Counted from the stretch's first letter, positions 29,232 through 37,758 are shown. The stretch: DNA of 64,000 nt from Bin87 sp965197635 (GCA_965197635.1 OZ240218.1:620001-684000); one strand, 5' to 3'. The notes: a model not told the origin generated them from the letters alone. Program-made: numbers and translations.

Positions 29232-30485
29232 ATGTCGGCATATGGAAATGGCTCCGCATCGGTGGAAGCGCAACAGTATGACGTGGCTATTGTGGGTGGC
29301 GGCATCATTGGGTTGTCGACGGCGATGCAGTTGCTGGAACGCTCGCCCGATCTGAGCGTGGCGGTGATTGAGAAAGAGGACCAGTTGGCCCAGCACCAGA
29401 CGGGGCACAACAGCGGCGTCATCCATTCGGGCATCTACTACCGGCCCGGCTCGTGGAAATCGACGTTTTGCGTGGGCGGCAAGGACCGCTTGGTAGCGTT
29501 CTGCGACGAGAACGAGATTGAGCGCGAGGAGTGCGGCAAGGTAATCGTCGCCACCCACGAGAGTGAGCTGGGGCGGTTGGATGACCTCTACGAGCGCGGG
29601 ACGGCCAACGGCGTTCCCGACCTGGAGATGGTGGGACCGGAGCGGCTGGCGGAGATTGAGCCGCACACCTACGGAGTGCGGGCGTTGTGGGCGCCGCACA
29701 CCGGCATCGTGGACTACGTGCGGGTTGCCAACGCCTATGCCGGCAAGTTCCAGTCCGCCGGCGGCAACATTTTTACCGGAGCGGCGGTGAACCGGGCGCG
29801 GCAGACGGCCACCGGGACCGCGCTGGAAACGGAACGGGGCGCGCTTCAGGCCAGGCACGTCATCAACTGCGGCGGCCTGTACGCCGACCGGCTGGCGGCG
29901 ATGATGGGCGAGGAAACCGACGTGCGGATCATTCCATTCCGCGGGGAGTACTACAAGCTGGTGGAGGCGAGCCACGACCTGGTGAAGGGCCTGATCTATC
30001 CGGTGCCCGATCCGCGCTTCCCCTTCCTGGGGGTGCATTACACGCGGAACATTCACGGCTACGTTGAGGCCGGGCCGAACGCAGTGCTGGCGTGGGCGCG
30101 TGAGGGTTATCGCAAGGGTAACGTCAATATCGGCGAAACGGCCGGGGCATTGACTTTCCCCGGCTTCTGGAAAATGACCGCCAAGCACTGGAAGATGGGT
30201 ATGCAGGAGATGCACCGTTCCTACCGCAAGTCGGTGTTCGTGAACGACCTGCGGAAGCTGATACCGGAACTCAATCCGGGGGACCTGGAGCCGGGAGGCA
30301 GCGGCGTCCGGGCTCAGGCGGTGTCGTCGTCGGGAGCGATCCTGGACGATTTCCACATCCTGCGGGGCCAGCACGCGCTGCACGTGCTCAACGCGCCTTC
30401 GCCAGGGGCGACGTCTTCGCTGGCAATTGGCGAGTACCTGTCGGGGCTGGCGATACAGGATTTCGGGCTGCTGGAGAACGCATAG
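29232..30485 (+). CDS. lhgO: L-2-hydroxyglutarate oxidase
   Basis: This 417-residue FAD enzyme matches LhgO in length and motifs. The dinucleotide-binding GGGIIG is at residues 22-27, and HNSGVIHSGIYY at 59-70 is the family signature. IIPFRGEYYKL and FPFLGVHYTR lie in the substrate-binding part, and GAILDDFHI with NAPSPGATSSLAIGEYL closes the FAD site. LhgO oxidises L-2-hydroxyglutarate to 2-oxoglutarate and passes electrons to the membrane quinone pool. The ATG at 29232 follows AGGAAGG. It begins a plus-strand series with the ATP-grasp and alpha-E genes, spaced by 77 and 5 nt, but no direct metabolic link is obvious. Confidence 0.93.
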   Translation: MSAYGNGSASVEAQQYDVAIVGGGIIGLSTAMQLLERSPDLSVAVIEKEDQLAQHQTGHNSGVIHSGIYYRPGSWKSTFCVGGKDRLVAFCDENEIEREECGKVIVATHESELGRLDDLYERGTANGVPDLEMVGPERLAEIEPHTYGVRALWAPHTGIVDYVRVANAYAGKFQSAGGNIFTGAAVNRARQTATGTALETERGALQARHVINCGGLYADRLAAMMGEETDVRIIPFRGEYYKLVEASHDLVKGLIYPVPDPRFPFLGVHYTRNIHGYVEAGPNAVLAWAREGYRKGNVNIGETAGALTFPGFWKMTAKHWKMGMQEMHRSYRKSVFVNDLRKLIPELNPGDLEPGGSGVRAQAVSSSGAILDDFHILRGQHALHVLNAPSPGATSSLAIGEYLSGLAIQDFGLLENA

Positions 30486-30562
30486 CAGCAGCTTCCAGCG
30501 GGATTGCCGCACCATGTTGGCAACAGTGATGCGTCGGCAGTTGCCGGCTATAGGATGCGCGC

Positions 30563-32008
30563 GTGACTACTGAGGACCGTTTTCAGGGCTACGACCTGGA
30601 CGCTGCCGTCTTTGACGAAATGTTCCTGGCGGACGGGCAGGCCCGCGAGGGCTGGCAGGGATTGCGCCGGACGCTCAACGAGTTGTCAGCCGAGGAACTG
30701 GTCGCCATCCAGGAGCGAGTAACCCGGTCGTTCTCCAACGAAGGCATCACGTTCACAGTGTACGGCGACGAGGAAGCCACGGAACGGATCATTCCCATCG
30801 ACTGCGTGCCCCGGCTGCTCCGGGAGGCGGAATGGCGTCAGCTCGAAAGCGGGTTGACCCAGCGTATCCAGGCCCTGAACAGGTTTCTGCAGGATGTGTA
30901 TGGAGAGGCGCGCATCATCGACGACGGTGTGATACCGGAGGACATGGTAGCGGGGTGTCCGCAGTATCGCCCCCAGATGCGCGGGTTCACGCCTCCCCAG
31001 GGCACGTGGGTGGCCGTTTGCGGGACGGACCTGGTGCGAACCAACGACGGGTACCGCGTTCTGGAAGACAACCTCCGGGTTCCCTCGGGCGTCTCGTACA
31101 TGGTCGCCAATCGCAAAGCGGTGAAGGCGAGTTTCCGCCGCCTGTATCGCAACTCCCGGGTGCTGGAGGTGGAGCAATACGGGCAGTTGCTGGGCGAGAC
31201 GCTGCGCGAACTTGCGCCGGGGGAACGGGCCAACCCACGCATCGCGCTGCTGACGCCGGGCGTGTACAACTCGGCGTTCTACGAGCATATGTTCCTGGCG
31301 GGTGAGATTGGCGCGGAGTTGGTGGAGGGACGCGACCTTCTGGTTCAGGACGGCTACGTGTATATGCGCACCACCGCCGGGTTGGAACGCATCGACGTGA
31401 TCTACCGGCGGGTGGACGACGATTTCATCGACCCGCTGGCGTTTCGGTCCGACTCCGTGCTGGGCGTGCCGGGTCTGCTGGAGGCTTGCCTGAAAGGCAA
31501 CGTGGCGCTGGCCAACGCCCCGGGGACCGGTGTTGCGGACGACAAGAGCGTGTACGCCTACGTGCCGGATATGATCCGCTATTACCTGAACGAAGAACCG
31601 TTGCTGCAGAACGTCGAAACCTACCTGTGCCGACGGCCGCAGGAGTTGGAGTACACGCTGGACAACCTGGACAAGCTGGTGGTCAAGAAGGTGGGCGAGT
31701 CGGGCGGATACGGGATGTTGGTCGGGCCGCACGCCACGCCGGCGGAGCGAGAGGACTACGCCAAGCAGGTGCGGGCCGATCCCGCCGACTTCATCGCGCA
31801 GCCGACGCTGGCGCTGTCGCGTGCGCCCTGCCTGATTGACGGGAACTTCGAGCCGCGGCACGTGGACCTGCGGCCGTTCATTCTGCGCGGCAAGGTCACA
31901 CGCATTGTGCCGGGTGCGTTCTGCCGGGTGGCGCTGCGCCGGGGCAGCCTGGTGGTGAACTCCAGCCAGGGCGGCGGCGGCAAGGACGTCTGGGTGCTGG
32001 AGGACTGA
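30563..32008 (+). CDS. Circularly permuted type 2 ATP-grasp protein (DUF404/407)
   Basis: The 481-residue protein is a circularly permuted ATP-grasp enzyme, type 2, a family expected to form a peptide-like bond using ATP. Recognisable segments are PRLLREAEWRQLESGLTQRI, the 'GYRVLEDNLRVPSGVSYMV' block with the metal/ATP-binding residues, and LDNLDKLVVKKVGESGGYGM followed by RHVDLRPFI. A GTG at 30563 starts the gene; a nearby ATG (30555) is out of frame and meets a stop at once. The next gene, an alpha-E protein, starts 5 nt after the stop. This pair is widely conserved, often with a transglutaminase-like peptidase, which is absent here. The product is unknown. Confidence 0.9.
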   Translation: MTTEDRFQGYDLDAAVFDEMFLADGQAREGWQGLRRTLNELSAEELVAIQERVTRSFSNEGITFTVYGDEEATERIIPIDCVPRLLREAEWRQLESGLTQRIQALNRFLQDVYGEARIIDDGVIPEDMVAGCPQYRPQMRGFTPPQGTWVAVCGTDLVRTNDGYRVLEDNLRVPSGVSYMVANRKAVKASFRRLYRNSRVLEVEQYGQLLGETLRELAPGERANPRIALLTPGVYNSAFYEHMFLAGEIGAELVEGRDLLVQDGYVYMRTTAGLERIDVIYRRVDDDFIDPLAFRSDSVLGVPGLLEACLKGNVALANAPGTGVADDKSVYAYVPDMIRYYLNEEPLLQNVETYLCRRPQELEYTLDNLDKLVVKKVGESGGYGMLVGPHATPAEREDYAKQVRADPADFIAQPTLALSRAPCLIDGNFEPRHVDLRPFILRGKVTRIVPGAFCRVALRRGSLVVNSSQGGGGKDVWVLED

Positions 32009-32013
32009 CAACG

Positions 32014-33000
32014 ATGTTGGCGAGAAGCGCGCGGGGATTGTACTGGATGGGGCGGTACCTGGAGCGGGTCGACCACCTGTGCCGACTGTTGCGTCTGCAA
32101 ACCGAAGCATTGGTTGACCGGCCCATCGCGGAGATCTACGCCGGCTGGAACCGGATCTACTCCGTATTGGACCGGCAGCCGACCGGGGCCGGCCTGGTAT
32201 TTGAGCTGAGCGAGACTATCACCGGAGCGGACGATTACACCCTGGCGGATTCGTACACCCTGGCGGATGACCTCACCTTCGAACGCGGGAACCCGGCGTC
32301 AGTTTGGAGTTGCTTTGCCATGGGCCGGGAGAATGCCCGTCAGATACGGCACTGCATCAGCGGCGAGATGTGGCGGGCGCTGAACCTGGCTTACCTGCGT
32401 GTTCAACAGATTGGGATCCTGGACATCTGGACCAACTCGCCGGAGAGCTTTTATGCCTCGGTTTCGGCGGACATAGATACCTTCATGGGAGTGGCGTCGG
32501 CGACGATGTACCGGGACGAAGGTTGGCATTTCATGCGGCTGGGCAGGTACATTGAGCGAACGCAACAGGCGGGCGGCCTGCTGCTCACCCAGTTGGAGAT
32601 GGACGCGGCGGACGGAGAACACTCCGAATCGGATTGGATTGCCCTGCTACGGGTGTACCACGCTTTTGAGGCTTACCACCGCGCCTACAGCGTAGAGATA
32701 ATTCCTGAGCAGGTTCTCGATTTACTGGTCACGGACTCGCTGCTGCCCGGCTCGGTGTGCCACGGACTGGATACGGTGGCGACGGAGCTGGCCGCCCTTG
32801 GCGCCGGGCCGGACGCGGACGCCAGCGCGGCGTCGCGGCGCCTGGCCGGACGTGCGAGCGCGATGCTGCATTACGAATGGCCGGACAGCGACAACCGGGA
32901 GGGAGTGCTGGAACTGGTAGCTGCATTGTGCCTGGAGTTGCACAATCTGATGACGACGACCTATTTCGACTATCCGGCGATGGGCGTCCCGACAACGTAG
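32014..33000 (+). CDS. Alpha-E domain protein (DUF403)
   Basis: This 328-residue, mostly helical protein is the standard partner of the circularly permuted ATP-grasp enzyme. It begins with the signature MLARSARGLYWMGRYLERVD and has ENARQIRHCISGEMWRALN and HFMRLGRYIERTQQAGGLL. The first codons follow the ATP-grasp stop by 5 nt, so the two are translationally linked. An in-frame 18-nt duplication (TACACCCTGGCGGAT at 32236 and 32254) adds an extra YTLADS. The family's glutamate-rich helical fold is thought to act together with the ATP-grasp protein in making a peptide-like compound, but no product is established. Confidence 0.9.
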   Translation: MLARSARGLYWMGRYLERVDHLCRLLRLQTEALVDRPIAEIYAGWNRIYSVLDRQPTGAGLVFELSETITGADDYTLADSYTLADDLTFERGNPASVWSCFAMGRENARQIRHCISGEMWRALNLAYLRVQQIGILDIWTNSPESFYASVSADIDTFMGVASATMYRDEGWHFMRLGRYIERTQQAGGLLLTQLEMDAADGEHSESDWIALLRVYHAFEAYHRAYSVEIIPEQVLDLLVTDSLLPGSVCHGLDTVATELAALGAGPDADASAASRRLAGRASAMLHYEWPDSDNREGVLELVAALCLELHNLMTTTYFDYPAMGVPTT

Positions 33001-33080
33001 TCGAGCCGCCAACACCGTCTCCCGCTACTGTCGACGGGTATAATCGAGGCAGTTTTGAACGGATTGGAGGCGGCGCGACC

Positions 33081-34184
33081 ATGCGTATCACCAACGTGGA
33101 AGCGGACATTGTTCGCATCCCCTTGAGCACACGTTTCAGCGGGAGCGTGTACCAGATCGAGTCCCGATGCACCATCGTTGTGCGCGTGCATACTGACGAG
33201 GGGTTGGTCAGCGAAATCTACTCCGGCGACGAACGCACGGGCTATGAACTGCTGAAGGACCTGGTGGTCGGACCGATGGCCGAGGCGGTGGCGGGCGAGG
33301 ATCCCATGGCCATCGAGCGGTGCTGGCAGAAGATGTTCGCGCGGACGCCGCAAATCGGCAACAAGGCCATCGCGATGCGGGCCATTGCCGCCATCGACAT
33401 CGCGCTGTGGGACATCGCCGGGAAGACGCTGGGTGTTCCGGTGCGGTCGTTGCTGGGTGGATACTCCGACCGGGCGCCGGTGGTGCGGTTTGCTTACTAC
33501 GTGCAGGGTCGGGATACAGCCTTTATGGTGGAGGACCTGCTGCACCAACGGGAACGGGGCATCGGCGGCGTGAAACTGAAGGTGGGCGGCGTGGCGGTGG
33601 CCGACGATCTGCTGCGGGTGCGGGCCATCCGCGACACCCTGGGCGACGACTTCATCATCGTGTGCGATGCCAACCAGGCCTGGACGCTGGATGAGGCGCT
33701 GGAGTTCGCCGGGCCGGCAAAGGAGATGGGTCTGGAGTGGCTGGAGGAGCCGTGCCGCTGGCAGAACGCCGACAACGATATGCGGCAGGTGCGGCTGCGG
33801 ACGGGCATTCCGGTGGCCGCCGGCCAGGGCGAGAGCAGTTCCTGGGGCGGGCAGCGCCTGATGGACACGGAGGCGGTGGACATTCTGAACATCGACGCGG
33901 CGATCTGCGGCGGCATCTCCGAATGGCGACGGGTGGCCGGCGCGGCGCAGATGCGCGGCATCCGAATGGCGCACCACGAGGAGCCGCAGCTGGCGGTACA
34001 GTTGTTGCCGGCCCACGCCCACGGCCTGTTCGTGGAGGTGTTCGAGGAGGAACGGGACCCGGTGTATTACCAGCTCAACAGCGTTTTGCCGGAGTGGGAC
34101 CACGGGGAAATTATCGCGCCCACGGAGCCGGGCATGGGGCTGCACCTGGACGCGGCGGTGCTGGAGGAATACAAGGTTTACTGA
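33081..34184 (+). CDS. Mandelate racemase/muconate lactonizing enzyme family protein
   Basis: The 367-residue protein is an enolase-superfamily enzyme of the MR/MLE branch. The N-terminal capping domain is followed by the barrel with KLK at residues 165-167 (Lys167 as a general base), the metal ligands Asp196 and Glu222 (CDAN, LEEP), a third acid at Glu251, and AHHEEP with His298 as the opposite base. GGAGG precedes the ATG at 33081. Members racemise or dehydrate alpha-hydroxy or sugar acids by removing the alpha proton; the substrate cannot be told from sequence alone. It follows the alpha-E gene by 80 nt and precedes a protease-like gene by 27 nt. Confidence 0.9.
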   Translation: MRITNVEADIVRIPLSTRFSGSVYQIESRCTIVVRVHTDEGLVSEIYSGDERTGYELLKDLVVGPMAEAVAGEDPMAIERCWQKMFARTPQIGNKAIAMRAIAAIDIALWDIAGKTLGVPVRSLLGGYSDRAPVVRFAYYVQGRDTAFMVEDLLHQRERGIGGVKLKVGGVAVADDLLRVRAIRDTLGDDFIIVCDANQAWTLDEALEFAGPAKEMGLEWLEEPCRWQNADNDMRQVRLRTGIPVAAGQGESSSWGGQRLMDTEAVDILNIDAAICGGISEWRRVAGAAQMRGIRMAHHEEPQLAVQLLPAHAHGLFVEVFEEERDPVYYQLNSVLPEWDHGEIIAPTEPGMGLHLDAAVLEEYKVY

Positions 34185-34211
34185 CAACGCAAAGACGCGG
34201 AGGCGCAGAGC

Positions 34212-34565
34212 ATGGGCATTTTCAATATTGACTTGTGGGTGGGCAACATTTTCACCGACGCCGGCGCTGCGGTTTCGGCATTGGTTGATACGGGAGCCAC
34301 GCACTCGATGATTCCGGACAGCGTGTTGCGCGGGCTGGGGATTGAGCCGGTAGAGACCAGAATCTCCCGGATTGCCGACGGCAGCAGAATGGAGTTGCAA
34401 ACTGCCTGGGCAAGGTTTTCCGCTGAGGGCCGGAACGCGGTGGCGCGGGTGTCATTTGGGCCGGAAGGGGTGTACCTGATGGGAGCAACCACGCTGGAGG
34501 ATATGGGGTTGGCGGTTGACCCGGTGGATCAGCGACTTGTCGTACAGGAAGACCTGCTGATGTAA
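34212..34565 (+). CDS. Retropepsin-like clan AA aspartic protease (A1)
   Basis: The 117-residue protein has the single-lobe retropepsin fold signature: ALVDTGATHSMIP carries the catalytic Asp-Thr-Gly, and the second half has LMGATTLEDMGLAVDP, the hydrophobic-hydrophobic-Gly motif near the C-terminus. Such proteins act as homodimers, like retroviral proteases; the bacterial homologues are mostly uncharacterised. The stop codon TAA (34563-34565) is exactly the 3-bp target duplicated by the IS5 element that follows. Without the IS, the next gene (35479) would follow by 13 nt, so this protease was in one operon with the two-gene module downstream. Confidence 0.88.
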   Translation: MGIFNIDLWVGNIFTDAGAAVSALVDTGATHSMIPDSVLRGLGIEPVETRISRIADGSRMELQTAWARFSAEGRNAVARVSFGPEGVYLMGATTLEDMGLAVDPVDQRLVVQEDLLM

Positions 34566-35463
34566 GAGGGTGTGTGACAATGGGCTAAACTCGTCCGGTG
34601 GGTTCTTGGGGTGAGAACCAGATGGTGGTTATGCTGGGCGGATGAATAGAAAAGCATATCCCAGCGATTTGACCGCTGCCCAGTGGGAGGAGTTGGTCCC
34701 ACTGCTGCCGCCGGACACCACCAGAGGCCCTCCCAGAACTACGGGATCTGCGGGAGGTGGTCAACGGCATCCTCTACGTGCTGGGGGGCGGCATACCCTG
34801 GCGCCTAATGCCTCATGACCTGCCGCCCTGGGGCACGGTGTGGTGGTACTTTCGGAAGTGGCGGGATGACGGAACCTGGGAACGGGTGGAGGACGCCTTG
34901 CGCTCCCGGGTTCGGGAAGCGGCGGGCCGAGCGGCTACGCCCAGCGCCGCCATCCCGGATTGTTCAAGGATCGACAGCCAATCGGTGAAAACCACGGAAA
35001 AAGGGGGCCTCGGGGCTACGACGCCGGTAACAAGGTGGCTAGACGCAAGCGCCATATCGTAGTGGACACCATGGGATTGTTGCTGGCCGTGGTGGTTCAT
35101 GCCGCCAGCATCCAGGACCGGGACGGCGCCCGGTTGGTGTTGGCCAAACTGTTGGGTCGATTTCCCCGATTGCAGGTCATCTGGGCCGACGCTGGCTACG
35201 CGGGTCGGCTGGTGGCTTGGGCCGGGGCCACCGGCGGCTGGTTGCTCACCGTGGTGCGGCGCAAACCGGATCGCCACCACTTTGAGGTGTTGCCGCGCCG
35301 GTGGGTGGTAGAGCGTACCCTGGCCTGGCTGAGCCGATGCCGCCGGTTGAGCAAGGACTACGAGGAGCGCACGGAAAGCAGCGAAGCCTGGGTGCATATC
35401 GCCATGGTCCACCTGATGCTCAAACGGCTCCACCCCGCCTGAACCCCATTGTCACACGCCCTC
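34566..35463 (+). mobile_element. IS5-family element with TAA duplication
   Basis: Ends GAGGGTGTGTGACAATGGG and, inverted, GAGGGCGTGTGACAATGGG. A 3-bp TAA duplication flanks it (34563-34565, 35464-35466), as expected for TNA-targeting IS5 elements. The 5' TAA is the stop codon of the upstream protease gene. Confidence 0.9.
34642..35442 (+). pseudogene. IS5-family transposase, two frame changes
   Basis: The N-terminal part (MNRKAYPSDLTAAQWEELVP) leaves frame near 34735. The middle part in a second frame reads REVVNGILYVLGGGIPWRLM and CSRIDSQSVKTTEKGG, with the first catalytic aspartate. A second change at the GGAAAAAGGGGG run near 35000 returns to the first frame for ARRKRHIVVDTMGLLLAVVV, QVIWADAGYAGRLVAW and WVVERTLAWLSRCRRLSKDY. 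The second break lies at an A/G run where IS5-family programmed shifts are known. The first break has no such motif, so the gene is probably dead. Confidence 0.8.
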
Positions 35464-35478
35464 TAAGGAAGGACGGAT

Positions 35479-35781
35479 ATGGAAATCACCGGTAAGGAAA
35501 TAGCGGCCGCTGGCAGAAAAATCTACGAGGAGATGCGGGAGGAAATGGAGGCGAACCACTGGGGCGAACTGGTGGTCATCGACGTTCACAGCGGGGACTA
35601 CGAGGTTGGGGAATTCGTGAGCCGGCGCAGTGACATGGAGATCACCAAGCGTTTGTGGGCGCGTCGGCCGGATGCCTACACTTGGGCCGAGTTGGTTGGC
35701 CACCCTGCCCCATATTACGAAAAACCAGGAAGACCGGGCATGGTTCCAGTTACGCCAGAGAGGAAATCCCCCAGTGATTAG
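35479..35781 (+). CDS. Small 'SGDYE' partner protein of retropepsin-like protease (copy 1)
   Basis: The 100-residue protein is not a named family that I can identify. It aligns with the protein at 44985-45263: both have EIxAxGxxIY near the start, then V.IDVHSGDYEVGE versus V.VDVYSGEYEIAE, then RxPDA and VGxxAP. A strong AAGGAAGGA precedes the ATG. It is followed 10 nt later by a retropepsin-like protease gene, the same order as in the second copy. The shared arrangement suggests the two proteins act together. The fold looks mixed alpha/beta. The protein could be a binding partner, an inhibitor or a substrate of the protease; nothing in the sequence decides this. Confidence 0.75.
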   Translation: MEITGKEIAAAGRKIYEEMREEMEANHWGELVVIDVHSGDYEVGEFVSRRSDMEITKRLWARRPDAYTWAELVGHPAPYYEKPGRPGMVPVTPERKSPSD

Positions 35782-35791
35782 GGGTAGCGTG

Positions 35792-36176
35792 ATGCCATCC
35801 AGGGAAGACAATTCCGGTCTCGAGGCTTGGGTTGAAATCGCCATAGCGGGAGACGAGCGCACGTTCCAATTGTTGGAAGCGGTCGTGGACACCGGATACA
35901 CGGGCTGGCTGATGTTGCCGGAGGCGGCTGTACAAAGGCTAAATCTGCATCCGTCAGAGACCCGCTATGGCGTTTTAGCCGACGGCCGAACCAGGGAAAA
36001 CCGATTTTTGCCAAGCGGTAGTCCTGTGGCATGGTTATCGAGCGGAGATTTGGGTTGACGTAATGGGCGATCTGCCGTTGATCGGCACAGACCTGTTGTC
36101 CGGCAACAAGCTTACAATAGATTGGCGGGACGGTGGCGACGTTGTTATTGAGGAACGAATGCCGTCGGTGCAGTGA
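35792..36176 (+). pseudogene. Retropepsin-like aspartic protease (A2), one frameshift
   Basis: The first frame from 35792 gives LLEAVVDTGYTGWLMLPEAA, the catalytic Asp-Thr-Gly with its flap-like surroundings. After VLADGRTRENR the frame fails at a run of five T near 36005. The continuation in the next frame reads RAEIWVDVMGDLPLIGTDLL and KLTIDWRDGGDVV, the expected second half with the IGTDLL motif, to a TGA at 36174. One base would restore a protein of about 128 residues. It is paired with the small partner upstream. Either the gene was recently lost or the T run hides a sequencing error. Confidence 0.75.
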
Positions 36177-36204
36177 TACTGGTGACCCCGAGAGGAGATT
36201 TGCG

Positions 36205-36379
36205 ATGGCGAATTTGGGAGTGATTGAGCGGGTTGACCTGACGGAAGTCTGGCCGCATGAAGCCCAGGATTTCACGCCGTGGCTGGCCGATAACCTGGAC
36301 GAGCTGAGCGAGGCGCTGAGCCTGGATTTGGAATTCGTAGAGCGGGAAGCTCCAGTTGGGCCGTTTTTCCTCGACGTAC
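36205..36379 (+). pseudogene. DUF4268-type protein, 5' fragment
   Basis: The ATG at 36205 follows AGAGGAG. The 58 residues before the break match the start of DUF4268-type proteins: IERVDLTEVWPHEAQDFTPW and EFVEREAPVGPFFLDVL. These proteins carry a nuclease-like fold and are often linked to restriction or defence loci, but no activity is known for most. The gene is cut at 36380 by an IS630 element in its TA target. No clear continuation is visible after the two IS630 copies, at 38671. Confidence 0.7.
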
Positions 36380-36570
36380 TAAACCGAAGCCAAGGTGGGA
36401 TATACATTTGCGGGGTGCAGAGCATCAGCTTGTGCGGTGCCAGTCAGTTCTGCTGCGCGAGCCCGAAGCACGGTCCGGCATCGGCGTTTGACTTCCTCCC
36501 GTCGGTTGGCCAGATGGGCGAAAAGTCGCCCACCTTCTCCTGCACCGCGGCCTTGGCGCCCAAGCACAGT

Positions 36571-36594
36571 GCCTGCCCCGTACTTGATACGGGG
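36571..36594. repeat. 24-nt palindromic insert (IS630 A, site 3)
   Basis: CCCCGTACTTGATACGGGG core preceded by GCCTG. On the coding strand it adds PVSSTGQA in frame, compared with the IS630 copy at 46.6 kb. Confidence 0.85.
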
Positions 36595-36664
36595 TTGGCG
36601 GTCCCTTCCCGACGCACCCAGCCTCAGACTGTCTCATCGGCGTTGAAGTCGGGGCTGTAACGGG

Positions 36665-36692
36665 GCAGTGCCTGCCCCGTACTTGATACGGG
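36665..36692. repeat. Palindromic insert at a deletion junction (IS630 A, site 2)
   Basis: Same core as the neighbouring copy. It sits exactly where about 85 codons of the transposase are missing. Recombination between two such repeats that once flanked the lost segment would give this structure. Confidence 0.8.
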
Positions 36693-36874
36693 ATCCGCAC
36701 CCGCCCGAAAGTGGGCCTCGTCAGCGAAGCAGATCTGGTCTCCCGTCCGTAGCATCGCCGCGGTCAGGGCGGCATACTGCGCCACCAAGGTTTCCCGCCG
36801 CACTGGATCCGCCTTGATCAAACCCTTCTTGGGCCGTTTCAGCATAAATCCCAATCGGTGCAAGTAGTAACGTC

Positions 36875-36896
36875 ACCCCGTACTTGATACGGGGTC
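36875..36896. repeat. Palindromic insert (IS630 A, site 1)
   Basis: ACCCCGTACTTGATACGGGG-type core inside the transposase after the residues SRSSCL. It shifts the frame. Confidence 0.8.
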
Positions 36897-37598
36897 AGAC
36901 AACTGCTCCGGCTCAGCGACAACCCGAAGCGGTCCTGTACATACCGGCGCGCCACCTTCCAGTTCCAGTTGGACTGGTCGATACCCGCCTGGACCGGCAA
37001 CTCCGGCACCGCCACCTTCAACTGGGCCTGATGCTTTACGTCCAGGGCGGGAGCCCCAGTTTGCTCAAAAACCGGCGCCTTAGGACCACCCTCGGCGAAC
37101 GCCGCCGCCCATCGACCAATGGTATGGGTTTCCCTCCCCAACGCCCTGGCCACCGCCGTTGCCGTCCAGCCCGGCGCCAGCAGCCATAGTGCGTGCCACC
37201 GTTCTCGCTCTCGGGGTGTCGGCGCTCGGTACATCCGCCGCAGCACCTCCGCTTTGTCCGTGCGCCACCGCTCCAACAGCGTTCCCATCTCCTGCATACC
37301 CAACTACAACCCCCTCGGATCTCATGACTAACTAACTCAACTGCCTTTATTCTATCCAAGGCTGATGCGGGTTTCACCTTGGTATTGGTTTAGTACTCAA
37401 TCAACCTTGGAATAGGAGGGATAGAGGCGATGGAGTTTGGTGCGGGCATCCTGGGTGGTGAAGCGCCAGTTGATGGTGGCTTGGGTGGCATTGCGCTGGG
37501 TTGCATAGGCGGCAACGGCGCGAGCCAGCGCCACGTCGTCGCCGTGGCGCGTCCGCAAGCCGGCTCGGGTCATGATGCTGAACTCAATCTCCGCCATC

Positions 37599-37622
37599 CC
37601 TTCGGCAAGCTCAGGACAGGAT
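37599..37622. repeat. 23-nt repeat CCCTTCGGCAAGCTCAGGAC
   Basis: This widespread 'TCCTGAGCTTGCCGAAGG' repeat is inserted in the IS630 transposase after SWLN, giving the residues PVLSLPKG. Related sequence lies in the MITE at 38953-39084. Confidence 0.8.
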
Positions 37623-37734
37623 TGAGCCAACTGGCGTGTTTGGGCGTGTGGTGGAACTCCAACCGCTTCACGATGCGTCTGGCCTCGCCAGCTGGGAAGG
37701 TCTCGTATAGGGAAGCCATGCGGTGGGTGTTCAG

Positions 37735-37758
37735 AGCCTGCCCCGTACTCGATACGGG
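37735..37758. repeat. 24-nt palindromic insert (IS630 B2)
   Basis: CCCCGTACTCGATACGGGG core. It adds exactly eight codons (PVSSTGQA) between LDN and LNTH, shown by comparison with IS630 copy B1. Confidence 0.88.

Larger units (their letters stand above)
36379..37303 (-). pseudogene. IS630 type A transposase with three palindromic inserts
   Basis: The N-terminal half is intact (REDRWHALWLL-type helix region, GRETHTIGRWAAAFAEGGP, IDQSNWNWKVARRYVQDRFG). An insert at 36875-36896 then adds TPYQVRGDV and breaks the frame. The next piece keeps ICFADEAHFRAGAD and jumps through a second insert (36665-36692) straight to YSPDFNADE, so a stretch of about 85 residues is lost exactly at the insert. A third insert (36571-36594) adds PVSSTGQA in frame after TAN. 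The C-terminal RREEVKRRCRTVLRARAAEL is recognisable. Comparison with 46601-47851 proves each insert. Confidence 0.85.
36380..37392 (-). mobile_element. IS630-family element, type A copy 1 (internally deleted)
   Basis: Ends TAAACCGAAGCCAAGGTGGG and, inverted, TAAACCAATACCAAGGTGAA, with outer TA dinucleotides. It carries three palindromic CCCCGTACTTGATACGGGG inserts and a central deletion. Confidence 0.85.

Noticed and set aside
28516..30515. A 542-codon minus-strand frame opposite hicB and lhgO
   Set aside because: It covers two recognised plus-strand genes and has no motif; a codon-bias shadow.
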